From Thermoactinomyces mirandus (lineage in GTDB: Bacteria; Bacillota; Bacilli; Thermoactinomycetales; Thermoactinomycetaceae): DNA of 64,000 nucleotides. Both the position numbers and the translations under genes were made by a program. How positions within the stretch are numbered: the stretch's first letter is position 1; each line of letters begins with the position of its first letter. Shown piece by piece: positions 51,077 through 61,488 of this stretch. The notes under the pieces are model-generated. The model was not told where the DNA came from. It ran no database searches and saw only the letters and a program-made list of their open reading frames with translations. The DNA lies in assembly GCF_013868055.1 (NCBI RefSeq), contig NZ_JACEOL010000029.1, forward strand, positions 1-64,000. Direction: 5' to 3'.

Positions 51077-52562
51077 TTCTTATCCCCCCACTTTGGTCAG
51101 TGGCTTTTTCATCAACCCATACTCCTTTTAATGTCCAGGTTTGCGGTTGATCAATGCGCACATGGGCAAATTTCCCAATCAGGCTTTTGGGCCCCTCAAA
51201 ATTGACCAGTTTGTTGGTGCGGGTTCTGCCTGACAAAATATCCGGATTTTTCTTGCTTTCTCCTTCAACCAGAACCTCAACCACTTTTCCGCGCAGTGCT
51301 TCATTTTTTCTGCGGCTGATTTCATTTTGCAGCTCGTTCAGCCGTTGGAGGCGTTCCTTCTTCACTTCAGGCGGAACATCATCTTTCATGCTTGCCGCAG
51401 GCGTTCCTTCGCGGGGGGAGTATATAAACGTAAAGGCCGAATCATACTCAACTTCCCGAACGAGGGAAAGTGTTTCTTCAAACTGCTCATCCGTTTCACC
51501 GGGAAAACCGACAATGATATCAGTAGTAAGGGCGATATCCGGAATTGCCTGTTTGATTTTTCCCACCAATTCAAGATAGGATTCACGTGTATATTTGCGG
51601 GCCATCATTTTCAGGACTTCTGTGCTTCCCGATTGAACCGGCAGGTGGATATGTTCAACCAGGTTGCCCCGTTTGGCAAGCACTTCAATCAAATGATCAT
51701 CAAAGTCACGTGGATGGCTTGTCGTGAACCGGACACGCGGGATTCCAATCTTGCGCACATCATTCATCAGGTCCCCAAACGTATAATTGCCGTCAGCCAA
51801 ATCCTTGCCATAAGCATTTACGTTCTGCCCCAGCAAAGTAACCTCCTGATAGCCTTTCCGGGCAAGTTCGCGAATCTCATTCAAAACATCTTCAGGACGC
51901 CGGCTCCGTTCTTTCCCGCGTGTGTAAGGCACAATGCAATATGTGCAGAACTTATCGCAACCATACATAATGTTTACCCACGCGCTCAAGCCATCCCGAC
52001 GGACCTTCGGCATATTTTCAACCACATCGCCCTCTTTTGACCACACCTCTACAACCATCTCTTTGTTAAACAAGGCGTTTCGCAAAAGGAACGGCAGCCG
52101 ATGGATGTTGTGAGTACCGAATATCAAGTCAACATGCTGATAGCTTCTTAAAATACGGTTGATCACAACCTCTTCCTGGGACATGCAGCCACACACACCC
52201 AGAATCAGATCAGGCTTTTCCAGTTTCAGCTGTTTCAGACGTCCCAATTCGCCAAACACCTTGTCTTCTGCATTCCCGCGAACCGCGCAGGTATTCAGCA
52301 GGATAATATCTGCATCTTCCTCGCGATCCGTTGATTCATACCCGATCTGTTCCAAAATTCCAGCAATCGTTTCACTGTCATGTACATTCATTTGACAGCC
52401 ATATGTTTCCACCATATATTTTTTTCCAGCGCCTGCATTGCGCATATTTTCCGGAATCTGTTCAAACCGGATCACTTGCACGTCCGATTTCCCCCGCCTT
52501 TTGGCAGATTTCAAATCGGGAGCAACAAAATATTTGCTGTAATCTTTTACTTCTTTGCTCAT
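51060..52562 (-). CDS. miaB: tRNA-2-methylthio-N6-dimethylallyladenosine synthase MiaB
   Basis: A 500-residue radical-SAM methylthiotransferase acting on i6A37 made by MiaA. UPF0004 domain with [29 protein letters not shown] and [10 protein letters not shown] (three cysteines for the auxiliary cluster), radical SAM CxxxCxxC in [18 protein letters not shown], and a C-terminal TRAM domain ([29 protein letters not shown]). The N-terminal 60-residue extension is typical for Bacillus. I chose ATG 52562; a GTG three codons earlier is possible. Confidence 0.95.
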   Translation of the reverse strand: MSKEVKDYSKYFVAPDLKSAKRRGKSDVQVIRFEQIPENMRNAGAGKKYMVETYGCQMNVHDSETIAGILEQIGYESTDREEDADIILLNTCAVRGNAEDKVFGELGRLKQLKLEKPDLILGVCGCMSQEEVVINRILRSYQHVDLIFGTHNIHRLPFLLRNALFNKEMVVEVWSKEGDVVENMPKVRRDGLSAWVNIMYGCDKFCTYCIVPYTRGKERSRRPEDVLNEIRELARKGYQEVTLLGQNVNAYGKDLADGNYTFGDLMNDVRKIGIPRVRFTTSHPRDFDDHLIEVLAKRGNLVEHIHLPVQSGSTEVLKMMARKYTRESYLELVGKIKQAIPDIALTTDIIVGFPGETDEQFEETLSLVREVEYDSAFTFIYSPREGTPAASMKDDVPPEVKKERLQRLNELQNEISRRKNEALRGKVVEVLVEGESKKNPDILSGRTRTNKLVNFEGPKSLIGKFAHVRIDQPQTWTLKGVWVDEKATDQSGGIRNGTHP

Positions 52563-52951
52563 TTTATTCACTCTTTCCGGTGAGATATCTCCTGCTATAT
52601 CAAACGGAAGGTTTCTTCCAATCTGTTTGCCAAAATTAGCAACACTGCAATTAAATAATTATACACGATGTCTCTACTATGTTCAACAGCACGAATTTTG
52701 TCTGCCTTTTTACCAAATCAAGAACATCCTACGGCAATTCTGCATTCAGAAGCTTTTCCGCTTGCCTTCTTTGGATGGTTCAAACATGTTTCTATGTTTT
52801 AGTTTTTTTATATAAAGTGTATGATTTGCCTGGTTGTCTTTCAGAATTTTGTTTGTGATACAAACTTTTTTATTTATTAACAGGCATTAAAAAAAGCCGG
52901 ATCTCTTTCCAGAAAAATCATCCAGCTTTAACTGATTATTTTTCAGGTTGA
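52563..52951. other. Region between miaB and xpt
   Basis: About 390 bp. It contains the miaB promoter area and the xpt terminator (52889-52929). No gene or RNA element recognised. Confidence 0.35.
52889..52929 (-). terminator. Terminator after xpt
   Basis: Minus strand AAAGCTGGAT ... ATCCGGCTTT with G-T pairs, then TTTTTAA. Confidence 0.7.
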
Positions 52952-53584
<633 letters not shown>

Positions 53585-53795
53585 TTATTTTTGTCTGTCA
53601 GTGTTTGCGATATTTCGAATTATAACCTAAAAGTCCCGCAAACAAAAGTGCCTTTGTCCTTTGTTTCCGTACTTTCTGCTTGTTTGGCTTTTCACCCGCA
53701 ATTTATTGCACCGCTCCAAAAGTAAATGATTCTTCATAAAAATGTCATAAAACTTCCAGGATGAATAATTACAGCAGGCTCAAGTTTTACAAATT

Positions 53796-53896
53796 TGTGA
53801 TGAAAATCACAGGAGTTTCGGTAGTGTGATAAATATTACATTTATAGTTATTTTGTTATGATAACATTTAAAATATGGTTTGTGATAAATATCACA
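53796..53896 (+). promoter_or_regulatory. Three Crp/Fnr-type boxes upstream of hcp
   Basis: TGTGA-TGAAAA-TCACA (53796-53811), TGTGA-TAAATA-TTACA (53825-53840) and TGTGA-TAAATA-TCACA (53881-53896): two perfect dyads and one with a single mismatch. The middle site is about 40 bp before a likely start behind a -10-like TATGAT/TAACAT at 53857-53868; the third would overlap the early transcript. Confidence 0.75.
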
Positions 53897-53945
53897 AAAT
53901 TTTTGTTGCTGAAATGGCTTACATGAAACAGAGGAGGAAAATCAT

Positions 53946-55231
53946 ATGTTTTGTCACCAATGCGAACAAACAGCACCAGGCGGATGTACAACCATCGGAG
54001 TATGCGGTAAAAATGAAGTAATCGCAAGCTTGCAAGATATCATGGTTTTGCTTTAAAAGGGATCGCTGCTTACCGTATGCATGCCAACCAGTTGGGATAT
54101 ACCGACCCATTCGTAGATAAAATCACACATGAAGCCCTGTTCATGACATTGACCAACTCCAACTTTAATGTGGAAGAGCATTTGGATATGGCCATGAAAG
54201 TGGGCCAGGCAGCAATCCGTGTTATGGAACTGCTAGATAAAGCGCATACAGAAACCTTTGGAATCCCGCAGCCTGTCCGGGTCAGTGAAAATAAAATAGA
54301 AGGTAAGGCAATTCTGGTCACAGGCCACAATTTGTTAGTACTTAAAAAATTGTTGGAACAAACAAAGGACACCGGGATCAACATTTATACCCATTCCGAA
54401 ATGTTACCGGCACACGGTTATCCGGAACTCAAAAAATATTCCCATTTGAAAGGGAATATCGGAAAATCCTGGACAGACCAAAGAAGGCTGTTCGAAGAAT
54501 TCCCGGGCATCATTCTGGGAACGACCAACTGTGTACTACCTATTAAAGGCACCTATTCCGATCGTTTCTTCACATGTGATGTAGCCGGACTGGAAGGCGC
54601 GCAAAAAATAAAAGACTATGATTTTACTCCATTGATCAATCGCGCCCTGGAACTTCCGGAAGTGAACATTGAGTCTGACGAGGAATTCCTCACCGGCTTC
54701 CATCATGAAACCGTTCTCGGACTGGCGCCGGAAATTATTCAGGCTGTAAAAGATGGTAACATCAAACATTTCTTTGTTATTGCCGGTTGTGACGCTCCAG
54801 GAAAAGGCGGAGATTATTATCGGGAGCTTGCCACCTCCTTGCCGCCAGAAACAGTAATCCTCACTACTTCCTGCGGCAAGTTCCGCTTTAACGATGTAGA
54901 TTACGGAACCGTCCCGGGTACCGATATTCCCCGCTATATTGATTTGGGACAATGTAACAACTCGATTTCCACTGTAAAAATTGCCGCTGCACTGGCTGAA
55001 TCATTTGAGTGCGAAGTAAACGAACTGCCTGTCAGCATCGTGCTGTCCTGGTTTGAACAAAAAGCTGTTGCCATTTTGTTGGGATTGTTCAGCCTGGGAA
55101 TTCAGGATATTCGCATTGGTCCGAAAGCCCCTGCATTTGTTGCGCCTGGAGTATTGGAAGTATTGCAGGAAAAATTCGGCATGAAATTGATTGGCGATGT
55201 ACAAGAAGACATGAAAACCATGTTGGGATAA
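53946..55231 (+). pseudogene. hcp: Hybrid-cluster protein Hcp, frameshifted at codon 35
   Basis: AGGAGG and ATG 53946 open [20 protein letters not shown], the N-terminal Cys motif (C-x2-C-x6-C-x5-C) for the Fe-S cluster. The frame reaches ATG-GTT-TTG-CTT-TAA and stops at 54054; the next frame continues [20 protein letters not shown] to 55231. One T is missing in a T run near 54046-54049. The 384-residue remainder has HHETVLGLAPEII, FFVIAGCDAPGKGGDYYREL, VILTTSCGKFRFND and GQCNNSISTVKIA, with the hybrid-cluster ligands. Restored length is about 429. Hcp acts as an NO reductase and protein S-nitrosylase in anaerobes. It may be a real loss, a phase-variable T run, or a base-calling error. Confidence 0.8.
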
Positions 55232-55250
55232 AACATTCCTGTTCTTATGC

Positions 55251-55290
55251 AAAAAAAACTCTTGGTCCATGGGGGCCAGGACTTTTTTTA
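55251..55290 (+). terminator. Terminator after hcp
   Basis: Plus strand ACTCTTGGTCC-ATGG-GGGCCAGGACT imperfect stem followed by TTTTTTT. Confidence 0.65.
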
Positions 55291-55463
55291 TTTAAGGCGC
55301 CCGGTTCATTCCCCTGACTGCCGCCTCTCAACCATGTCCAGAGCTGTGATTTTCGGAGAATATGGAATATTGCAGTTGCCGAAAATGGCTGAAATGATCG
55401 GCAACAGGTTGAGCCGCCTGCAAACCGGTTTGAAGCTGCCTTGCAAGAAAATCGTTGGAATCC

Positions 55464-55480
55464 TGTAACAATATGTTACA
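55464..55480. promoter_or_regulatory. GlnR/TnrA box upstream of glnK
   Basis: TGTAA-CAATATG-TTACA, a perfect TGTNA-N7-TNACA site, 68 bp before the glnK start. Like the box at glnRA, it ties this two-component system to nitrogen control. Confidence 0.7.
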
Positions 55481-55547
55481 ATACCATTGTTCCTTTACAA
55501 TATCTGTTAACCTGTAAAATTTTTACGCTATAAGGGGATGAAACTGC

Positions 55548-56837
55548 ATGAGAGACAAACGTATTATTTATCCTGTCATGATTATTCTCGTCCCCATTGC
55601 CGGTGAATTCAAATTTATGCCTTTTGAAGGGGATCTTCGCGTCAGCCTGGGTACACCGGTCTTTTTATTCCTTCTGTTATGGTCAAAGCGCATGAACTCC
55701 ATCAAGGCCGGTTTTTATGTAGCCACTTCGGTTGTCGTATTCCGGATCATGTTGTCCATCATCATTCAGTCTGACCTGACTTGTTTCGATGAAGCCTTCA
55801 GGTATCATTTTCCTGTTTTTTTCTATTATTTAACTTACGGTTTTTTATTCCGCCTGTTCAAAGTAAATGATTTTCATCATTCACCTTTTGTAATCGGCTG
55901 GCTCGGAGTCATCATCGAATTTTTGTCCAGCATCGCCGAACTCAACTTTCGCTACATCTTCTCTTCGCATGTTATATCCCTGAAAGAACTGATCCTCATC
56001 GTCGTGATCGCCATCTTCCGCAACTTTTTTGTACTTGGGTTTTTTGATATCCTGATTTTGCGGGATGCCAAAATCGCCGAAGAAGAGCAAAAGCAAAGGA
56101 ACAAACAATTGCTTATGCTGGTTTCCAATATCTACGTCGAAATGATTCAATTGAAAAATTCCATGAACAATGCGGAAGAGCTGACCAGGGATTGTTATGA
56201 AATGTACCGGACGTTAAAAGAACACATCCGCTACGGAGAAGTGGCGGGCAAGGCATTGAGAATCGCCGGAAAGGTCCACGAAATCAAAAAGGACAATCAA
56301 CGTATTCACGCCGGACTGTCCAAGCTGATGACAAAAATGAACTCAACCGATTATATGGAAATTAAAGAACTGATCCATGTCATTGTCACTTCAAACATGA
56401 ATTACAGTGAAATATTGGGGAAATTGATACATTTTCATGTAGACATTCAGGGAGAGCATCCTCCGTACCGAACACTCGTGCTCCTCTCTATCATTAACAA
56501 TCTTGTCTCGAACGCGGTCGAAGCCATCAAAGAAGAAGGAGATATAACCATCAGCATCAACCGGAATCCCGACCAACTAAAGATCAGGGTTTCCGACAAT
56601 GGGCCAGGCATTCCGGAAAAAAACAGGGATTTGTTATTCCAGCCCGGTTTTACAACCAAATTTGACGCGGAAGGAAATATGTCAAATGGAATAGGTCTTA
56701 CCCATGTCAAAAAAGTGATCGAAGATTTAAATGGCAATATAACCCTTGAAAATCCTGATCCATCATCAGGAAACACCACTTTTCGGATTGTTTTGCCTCT
56801 GGATGGTATAATCATGGGGGAGAGTGAGTACTCATGA
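55548..56837 (+). CDS. glnK: Sensor histidine kinase GlnK (YcbA-like)
   Basis: A 429-residue membrane kinase. The N-terminal 190 residues have about six hydrophobic helices (VFLFLLLWSKR, AGFYVATSVVVFRIMLSIII, FPVFFYYLTYGFLFRLF, IVVIAIFRNFFVLGFFDILI). A helical dimerisation segment with a likely phospho-His (VHEIKKDNQRI) and a HATPase_c domain with INNLVSNAVEAI, VSDNGPGIPEKNRDLLF and GIGLTHVKKVIEDLNG follow. Domain order and partner match Bacillus GlnK-GlnL, which turns on glutamine use. ATG 55548 is preceded by AAGGGGATGAAACTGC. It overlaps glnL by 4 bp. Confidence 0.88.
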   Translation: MRDKRIIYPVMIILVPIAGEFKFMPFEGDLRVSLGTPVFLFLLLWSKRMNSIKAGFYVATSVVVFRIMLSIIIQSDLTCFDEAFRYHFPVFFYYLTYGFLFRLFKVNDFHHSPFVIGWLGVIIEFLSSIAELNFRYIFSSHVISLKELILIVVIAIFRNFFVLGFFDILILRDAKIAEEEQKQRNKQLLMLVSNIYVEMIQLKNSMNNAEELTRDCYEMYRTLKEHIRYGEVAGKALRIAGKVHEIKKDNQRIHAGLSKLMTKMNSTDYMEIKELIHVIVTSNMNYSEILGKLIHFHVDIQGEHPPYRTLVLLSIINNLVSNAVEAIKEEGDITISINRNPDQLKIRVSDNGPGIPEKNRDLLFQPGFTTKFDAEGNMSNGIGLTHVKKVIEDLNGNITLENPDPSSGNTTFRIVLPLDGIIMGESEYS

Positions 56838-57748
56838 GATTTTTTATCGTTGATGACGATGCTTCCATTCGAGCTATCTTAACCAATATTATTGAAGATG
56901 AGGATCTTGGAACAGTTGTGGGGGAAGCCCAAAACGGCCTGGAAGTTGATGCCGGGCTTCTTAATCGGAAGAGGGTTGACATTCTGCTGATCGACCTGTT
57001 AATGCCCGAACGGGATGGAATCGAAACGATCAAGGAGATGAGATGCGCGTTCCAGGGAAAAATAGTAATGATCTCTCAAGTGGAAACAAAGGAACTGATC
57101 GGCGAAGCCTATTCACTTGGAACTGAGTACTATGTTACAAAACCGATCAACCGACTCGAAGTAATCAGTATCCTGACAAGAGTCAAGGAAAAAATCCTGC
57201 TGGAAAAATCGATTCACGATATTCAGGCCTCCCTGAAACAATTGAGCGGACAGGATCTTTTTCGCGGGAGGGATCAATCGAACCAGGAACAAATGGCAAG
57301 CAAATTGCGCAATACAGGCAGACAGATTTTGCTTGAACTTGGCATTGCCAGTGATGGTGGACACAAAGACCTGCTCGATATTCTTGACACCATTTATGAA
57401 AACGAAACCAACGGCAATGTTGAAACTCTTTCATTAAAAAAGCTGTTTGAACAAACGGTCAGGAAACGGGCAGGAAACGAATCTCTTACAGACAAAGAAG
57501 TAAAATCATCCGAACAAAGGGTTCGTCGCGCAATTCATCAATCGTTGGAACACATCGCTTCCCTGGGGCTGACTGACTACTCCAATCCGACCTTTGAACA
57601 TTATGCCTCCACTTTTTTTGACTTTTCACAAGTCAGAGCAAAAATGCTTGAACTTGAAGGGAAAACCAACAAGAATATCCCGCCTGCCCGCATAAACATA
57701 AAAAAATTTATCCACGCCCTGTACATGGAAGCCAGTCAGCAGGATTAA
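56834..57748 (+). CDS. glnL: Response regulator GlnL (YcbB-like)
   Basis: A 304-residue regulator. Receiver domain (1-120): FFIVDDDASIRAI, phospho-Asp in ILLIDLLMPERDG, Lys in YYVTKPINRLEV. The C-terminal half is the YcbB DNA-binding domain, unlike OmpR or NarL types: RQILLELGIASDGGHKDLLD, SSEQRVRRAIHQSLEHIASL, NPTFEHYASTFFDFSQVRAK. In Bacillus GlnL activates glutaminase and a glutamine transporter; those are not adjacent here. A terminator follows (57753-57780). Confidence 0.88.
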   Translation: MRFFIVDDDASIRAILTNIIEDEDLGTVVGEAQNGLEVDAGLLNRKRVDILLIDLLMPERDGIETIKEMRCAFQGKIVMISQVETKELIGEAYSLGTEYYVTKPINRLEVISILTRVKEKILLEKSIHDIQASLKQLSGQDLFRGRDQSNQEQMASKLRNTGRQILLELGIASDGGHKDLLDILDTIYENETNGNVETLSLKKLFEQTVRKRAGNESLTDKEVKSSEQRVRRAIHQSLEHIASLGLTDYSNPTFEHYASTFFDFSQVRAKMLELEGKTNKNIPPARINIKKFIHALYMEASQQD

Positions 57749-57752
57749 CGGA

Positions 57753-57780
57753 AAAAGCAGGAATTTCCCTTCCTGCTTTT
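57753..57780. terminator. Terminator after glnL
   Basis: Perfect AAAAGCAGGAA / TTCCTGCTTTT stem with a short loop. Confidence 0.85.
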
Positions 57781-58034
57781 ATACCCACCAGTAGCAAGAC
57801 CACGCCCATTTATTAAAAATTCGTCTGTTTCCAATTCAAACGAACTGTTCTCCATCGCTCCTGATAGTATGGCCGTCTGCGGAAAAACGGCAGCATAACT
57901 TCCTGCACGAGGTATGTTTTCAATGCGGGAACCGGCATAATTCCAGGGGAAAAAGCAATGGCTCTGTCATCAAAATAAATACTGCTGCAACTGTCAAATT
58001 ACAATAGAAGACAGGCAATATAAGGCCAACCTCA
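57781..58034. other. Non-coding or remnant sequence
   Basis: About 250 bp. On the minus strand a stretch reads IYFDDRAIAFSPGIMPVPAL then KTYLVQEVMLPFFRRRPYYQ before a stop near 57810, which looks like the end of a protein with no start. It may be another remnant; I do not recognise it. Confidence 0.3.
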
Positions 58035-58838
58035 TCAGGATTTTTTGCCGGAAAATTGGATAGAACAGTTAGCCAAGCATACTGTATCCTCCGTTAATGG
58101 CAACGATTGCCCGGTCATCCAATCAGACCGGGAAGATAACAGAAACAGAACCATTCCCGTCACATCCTCAATTTTCCCCAGGCGTCTCAAGGGATAGTGT
58201 TTTATGATCCTGGTCATGATTGCCGAATCAATGGATGGCTGGTCTTTCCCAATCAATCCCAGCGCAACCGTATTGCATTGAATGTGGTACTTGCCAACTT
58301 CCTGAGCCAGCGACTTGAGAAAACTGATGGTTCCTCCTCTCGCAGCGGCAGACAGGATCAGGTTCCGGTCGCCTGTTCGCGCCGAATCTCCAACTATATT
58401 GACAAACTTCCCCTGTTTTCTTTCTATCATTTCCGGCATAAACGTTCGGACTAAATGAAAGACCCCATAGAAACAGACATCGATTTCTCTTTTCCATTCT
58501 TCCGGTTCATATTGAAAAAAGGTTTGAATTGTGTCCAGCCGGCATTGTTGACAATGCCATCAATCAAACCCAGTTTCTCTCCTATCAGTGCTTTCATCTT
58601 TTCTACATCTTCCAGCCTGCCAGATCCCCTTTGGTCAGAACGGCCTCCACACCGTAATCGTTGAGCAAGTTAGCTGTTGCCTTGGCAGCCTGTTTCGACC
58701 TGTAATAATGAAGTGCAATATTGGCTCCTTCTTTGGCAGCTGAAAGAGCAATTCCCTTTCCGATTCCTTTTGCAGCGCCAGTAATAAGAATGTTTTTTCT
58801 TTAAATACAGATCCACGTCCTTCGCCTCCTCCATCCAA
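58035..58838 (-). pseudogene. Short-chain dehydrogenase/reductase pseudogene A
   Basis: Minus-strand SDR in at least three frames. From about 58810 downward one can read ILITGAAKGIGKGIALSAAK and EGANIALHYYRSKQAAKATA (TGxxxGxG cofactor motif), then frame losses, then the last 134 codons: MPEMIERKQGKFVNIVGDSA, AARGGTISFLKSLAQEVGKY and LRRLGKIEDVTGMVLFLLSS. The active-site Tyr-x3-Lys is not conserved in the readable part (AARGGTISF). Related to 3-oxoacyl-ACP reductase and BadH-like dehydrogenases. Several single-base indels make it a pseudogene. Confidence 0.75.
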
Positions 58839-58858
58839 TTTCTGCTGCTAAACCATAT

Positions 58859-59152
58859 TTAAGCCGCCATTGACCGAAAGCGTTTGTCCTGTAATGTATT
58901 CCGCCTGAAACCAGGTAAGCAACCGCACCGGCTATATCTTTGGGCTTGCCTGAAGGGAATCACTTTCAGCAAGGCTTCGGCAATTCCCCAGTTATACGAG
59001 CCGATTTCCTGAAACAGAGGAGTATCGCTAGGACCAGGCGCAACACAATTAATATTGAGTTTATATCTTGCCATTTCCTTGGCCAGTGTTTTGGCAATGG
59101 CTCGTCCGATCCCTCTGCCTGCTCCTGTGACAAAAGCTGTTCGTTGAGTCAA
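58859..59152 (-). pseudogene. Short-chain dehydrogenase/reductase pseudogene B, internally deleted
   Basis: Starts MTQRTAFVTGAGRGIGRAIA, the SDR NAD-binding motif, then after about 26 codons jumps to ARYKLNINCVAPGPSDTPLF, which in intact SDRs lies some 150 residues later. The catalytic Ser-Tyr-Lys part is deleted. The end is frameshifted (a later frame would read the usual ending about YITGQTLSVNGGLNMV). It overlaps the style of BadH-type 2-hydroxycyclohexanecarboxyl-CoA dehydrogenases. Confidence 0.75.
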
Positions 59153-59155
59153 TGT

Positions 59156-60738
59156 TTATCCCTCCACTTTTTTGGCGATCATTTCTCTCAGTTTGAATTT
59201 TTGGATTTTTCCACTTGGAGTACGTAGGAATTCATCAGCAAATTCAATATGTTCAGGCCAATACTGCCTGGCGACTCCTTTTTGCTCCATATATTTCCTT
59301 AATTGTTTCAGGGTAAACGGCTCCTTCCCCGGCTTCATACTAATAAACACACAAGCTTTTTCCTGTAGCCGGGGATCCGGCATTGCCACAATCTGGGCAA
59401 CAGAGATATCCGGATGTTCATACAGGATATTTTCACAACCGATATATTTTCACCGCCGCGAATGATCACGTCCTTGTTCCGACCCACAATACGAATATAG
59501 CCATCTTGATCTATTACAGCCCGGTCGCCGGTGTCGAGGCGCTTTAAATATCCAACAAACAGGGAAGGACCTTCAAAAGCAAATCCCCTTCTTTGTTTGG
59601 CGGACACGGGTCACCGTTTTGATCCACAACTTTCACTTTCATTCCCGGGAAGGGAAAAACGTCGGTACCCGTCAGTTTTTCTTTTGAATCATCTGTAAAG
59701 TAAGCGTTACCAGACCATTTTCCGTCTGCCCCCACCCTGCCAGAATCGAACATGGCATTTTCCCGGCCGCCTCCCGGACCAGGCCCCGCGGAATGGGAGC
59801 ACCAATTGCTGCAAAAACACGTAATGAGCTCAAATCATGGTTCTCCAGACTTTCTGTCTGCAAAACATCATAGAGAAAGGGGGTTGCCGCCGTTGTTACG
59901 GTAATTTTTTCTTTCACTGTCAACCGGAGAAATTCTTCCGGATTCCAGACATCCTGATACACTCCCGTATCGCCAATATGAACAGGTACCCGGACTCCGT
60001 ACACAAACCCGGTCTGGTGGGCAAAAGTGGAAGCCATAAAAACAACATCATCAGACGTCAGGTTCAACCGGTTGCACCAAGATTCGGCAGCGATACAAAG
60101 GGTATTGTGAGTATGCATAACTCCCTTCGGTTCGCCGGTTGTCCCGGATGTAAAAATGATTTGTGTCAAATCATTCGTATCCAGACTGATCCAGTCCAAT
60201 ACAGACAGGTCCATTTGCTCTTCCCAAGGTTTATCAAGGAGAACGGAAAATGATTTCATTTCCGGCGGTACTTTTTTCCGATTACATAAACATGTTCCAA
60301 TGAAGGCCATTTGGAGAGCAGTTTTTTGACCATTTCCGTATAATCAGACCGGCCAAACCGATCCGGGATTACAAGGAGTTTTGTCTCCGCCAGTCCGACC
60401 ATAAAATCAATCTCACGTTCACGGTAAATGGGGATTAAAGGTTGGTTATAGCCCCAATTCTGGTTGCGGCATAATGGAGAATAACAAATTCATTCCAGTT
60501 GGGCAGTTGAATGGAGATCACATCGCCTTTTTTCAGGCCAATTCGAAGAAGCCCCAGCGCCACTCTGTCTACCAGCTTGCCGAGCTCTCGATAAGTATCT
60601 GCTTGTGCGGTCAATAATTGCCATTTTATCGGGGTTATTTGAAATTGCATCATGCAAATAATCCACAATCGTTTTATTGGGCCAGCTGGACTGGTAATTG
60701 GCAATGATTTCTCCGGTCAATAACGTGTCGAAGCCCAT
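59156..60738 (-). pseudogene. Acyl-CoA ligase (AMP-forming) pseudogene, AliA-like
   Basis: ATG 60738 behind GGGAGG opens MGFDTLLTGEIIANYQSSWP. The protein then passes through several frames: KLVDRVALGLLRIGLKKGDV, P-loop-like LTQIIFTSGTTGEPKGVMHT, FMASTFAHQTGFVYGVRVPV, CSILAGWGQTENGLVTL, and the C-terminal LRTPSGKIQKFKLREMIAKK with its lysine. Frames break by single-base losses near 60600, 60435, 60275, 59700, 59545 and 59430. Intact relatives (about 540 residues) activate benzoate-, cyclohexanecarboxylate- or fatty-acid-like substrates. Breaks cluster here while neighbouring core genes are clean, so decay is real rather than sequencing noise. Confidence 0.85.
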
Positions 60739-60792
60739 GAATCCCAACCTCCCTTCACGCAGAAACGAATTAGCAGTATTTGTTTCAATGAG

Positions 60793-61290
60793 CTATTTCC
60801 TGAATTTGCTGAAATTGACCGACCTTTTTTCAACAAAAGCATTTCTTCCTTCTGCTGACTCTTCTGTTTGGTAAAACATGACCAAACTTCCCATTGCCAA
60901 TTGGGAAATTCCATGAATACCAGCTGTATCGGCATTAAAAGAATATTTCAGCATTTTTAAGGCCGTAGGGCTTTTTTAGAAAATCTGTCGGGCCCAATCT
61001 TCCGCTTCCTGCAACAACTGCCCGTGGGGAACCACTTTATTGACCAGCCCCATCTGCAAAGCTTATTCTGCCGTATATTTTTTGCACAGATACCAGATCT
61101 CCCTTGCCTTCTTTTCCCCTACGACTCTGGCAAGATACGCACTGCCATAGCCGGCATCATAACTCCCCACCTTCGGCCCGGTCTGTCCAAAGATGGCCTG
61201 TTCGGATGCGATGGTTAAATCACAGATGACATGCAAAACATGTCCTCCTCCGATCGCGTAGCCATTGACAGCAGCAATGTTTCCTTAACA
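60793..61290 (-). pseudogene. Crotonase pseudogene, BadI/MenB-like
   Basis: Minus-strand frame from about 61285: [60 protein letters not shown], and the C-terminal LKYSFNADTAGIHGISQLAM and EKRSVNFSKFRK. In-frame TAA stops occur after KKYTAE and ARQIF, and the first 90 residues are missing. The pattern [10 protein letters not shown] and the FxKFRK end belong to dihydroxynaphthoyl-CoA synthase and ketocyclohexanecarboxyl-CoA hydrolase. With ligase and SDR remnants beside it, a BadI-like ring-cleavage role is more likely than menaquinone synthesis. Confidence 0.8.
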
Positions 61291-61488
61291 TCGCTGTAAT
61301 CACATTTGCGCCTTAAAACATTCCTTATGTTACCCTAATGTTATCATCGAAAAAACAAAGTCCAATCAAAATAATTTTGGATTATATATTTTATAGATTT
61401 ACTGTTTGGAAAAATTGTGTACTCGTTGCAGCTTTCCCGGTCACCTGGTCATTTAAGCCTGGTTTACTTCATTGCCTGGAGGGAGAAT

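Noticed and set aside
55291-55463. Frame between hcp and glnK as a gene
   Set aside because: No start with a ribosome site and no recognisable protein on either strand.
58035-60738. Frameshifts here as sequencing error
   Set aside because: Breaks include in-frame nonsense codons and large internal deletions and are confined to this cluster while about 40 kb of core genes are clean.
60793-61290. A menaquinone-synthesis menB gene
   Set aside because: It is broken and sits with ligase and SDR remnants rather than other men genes.
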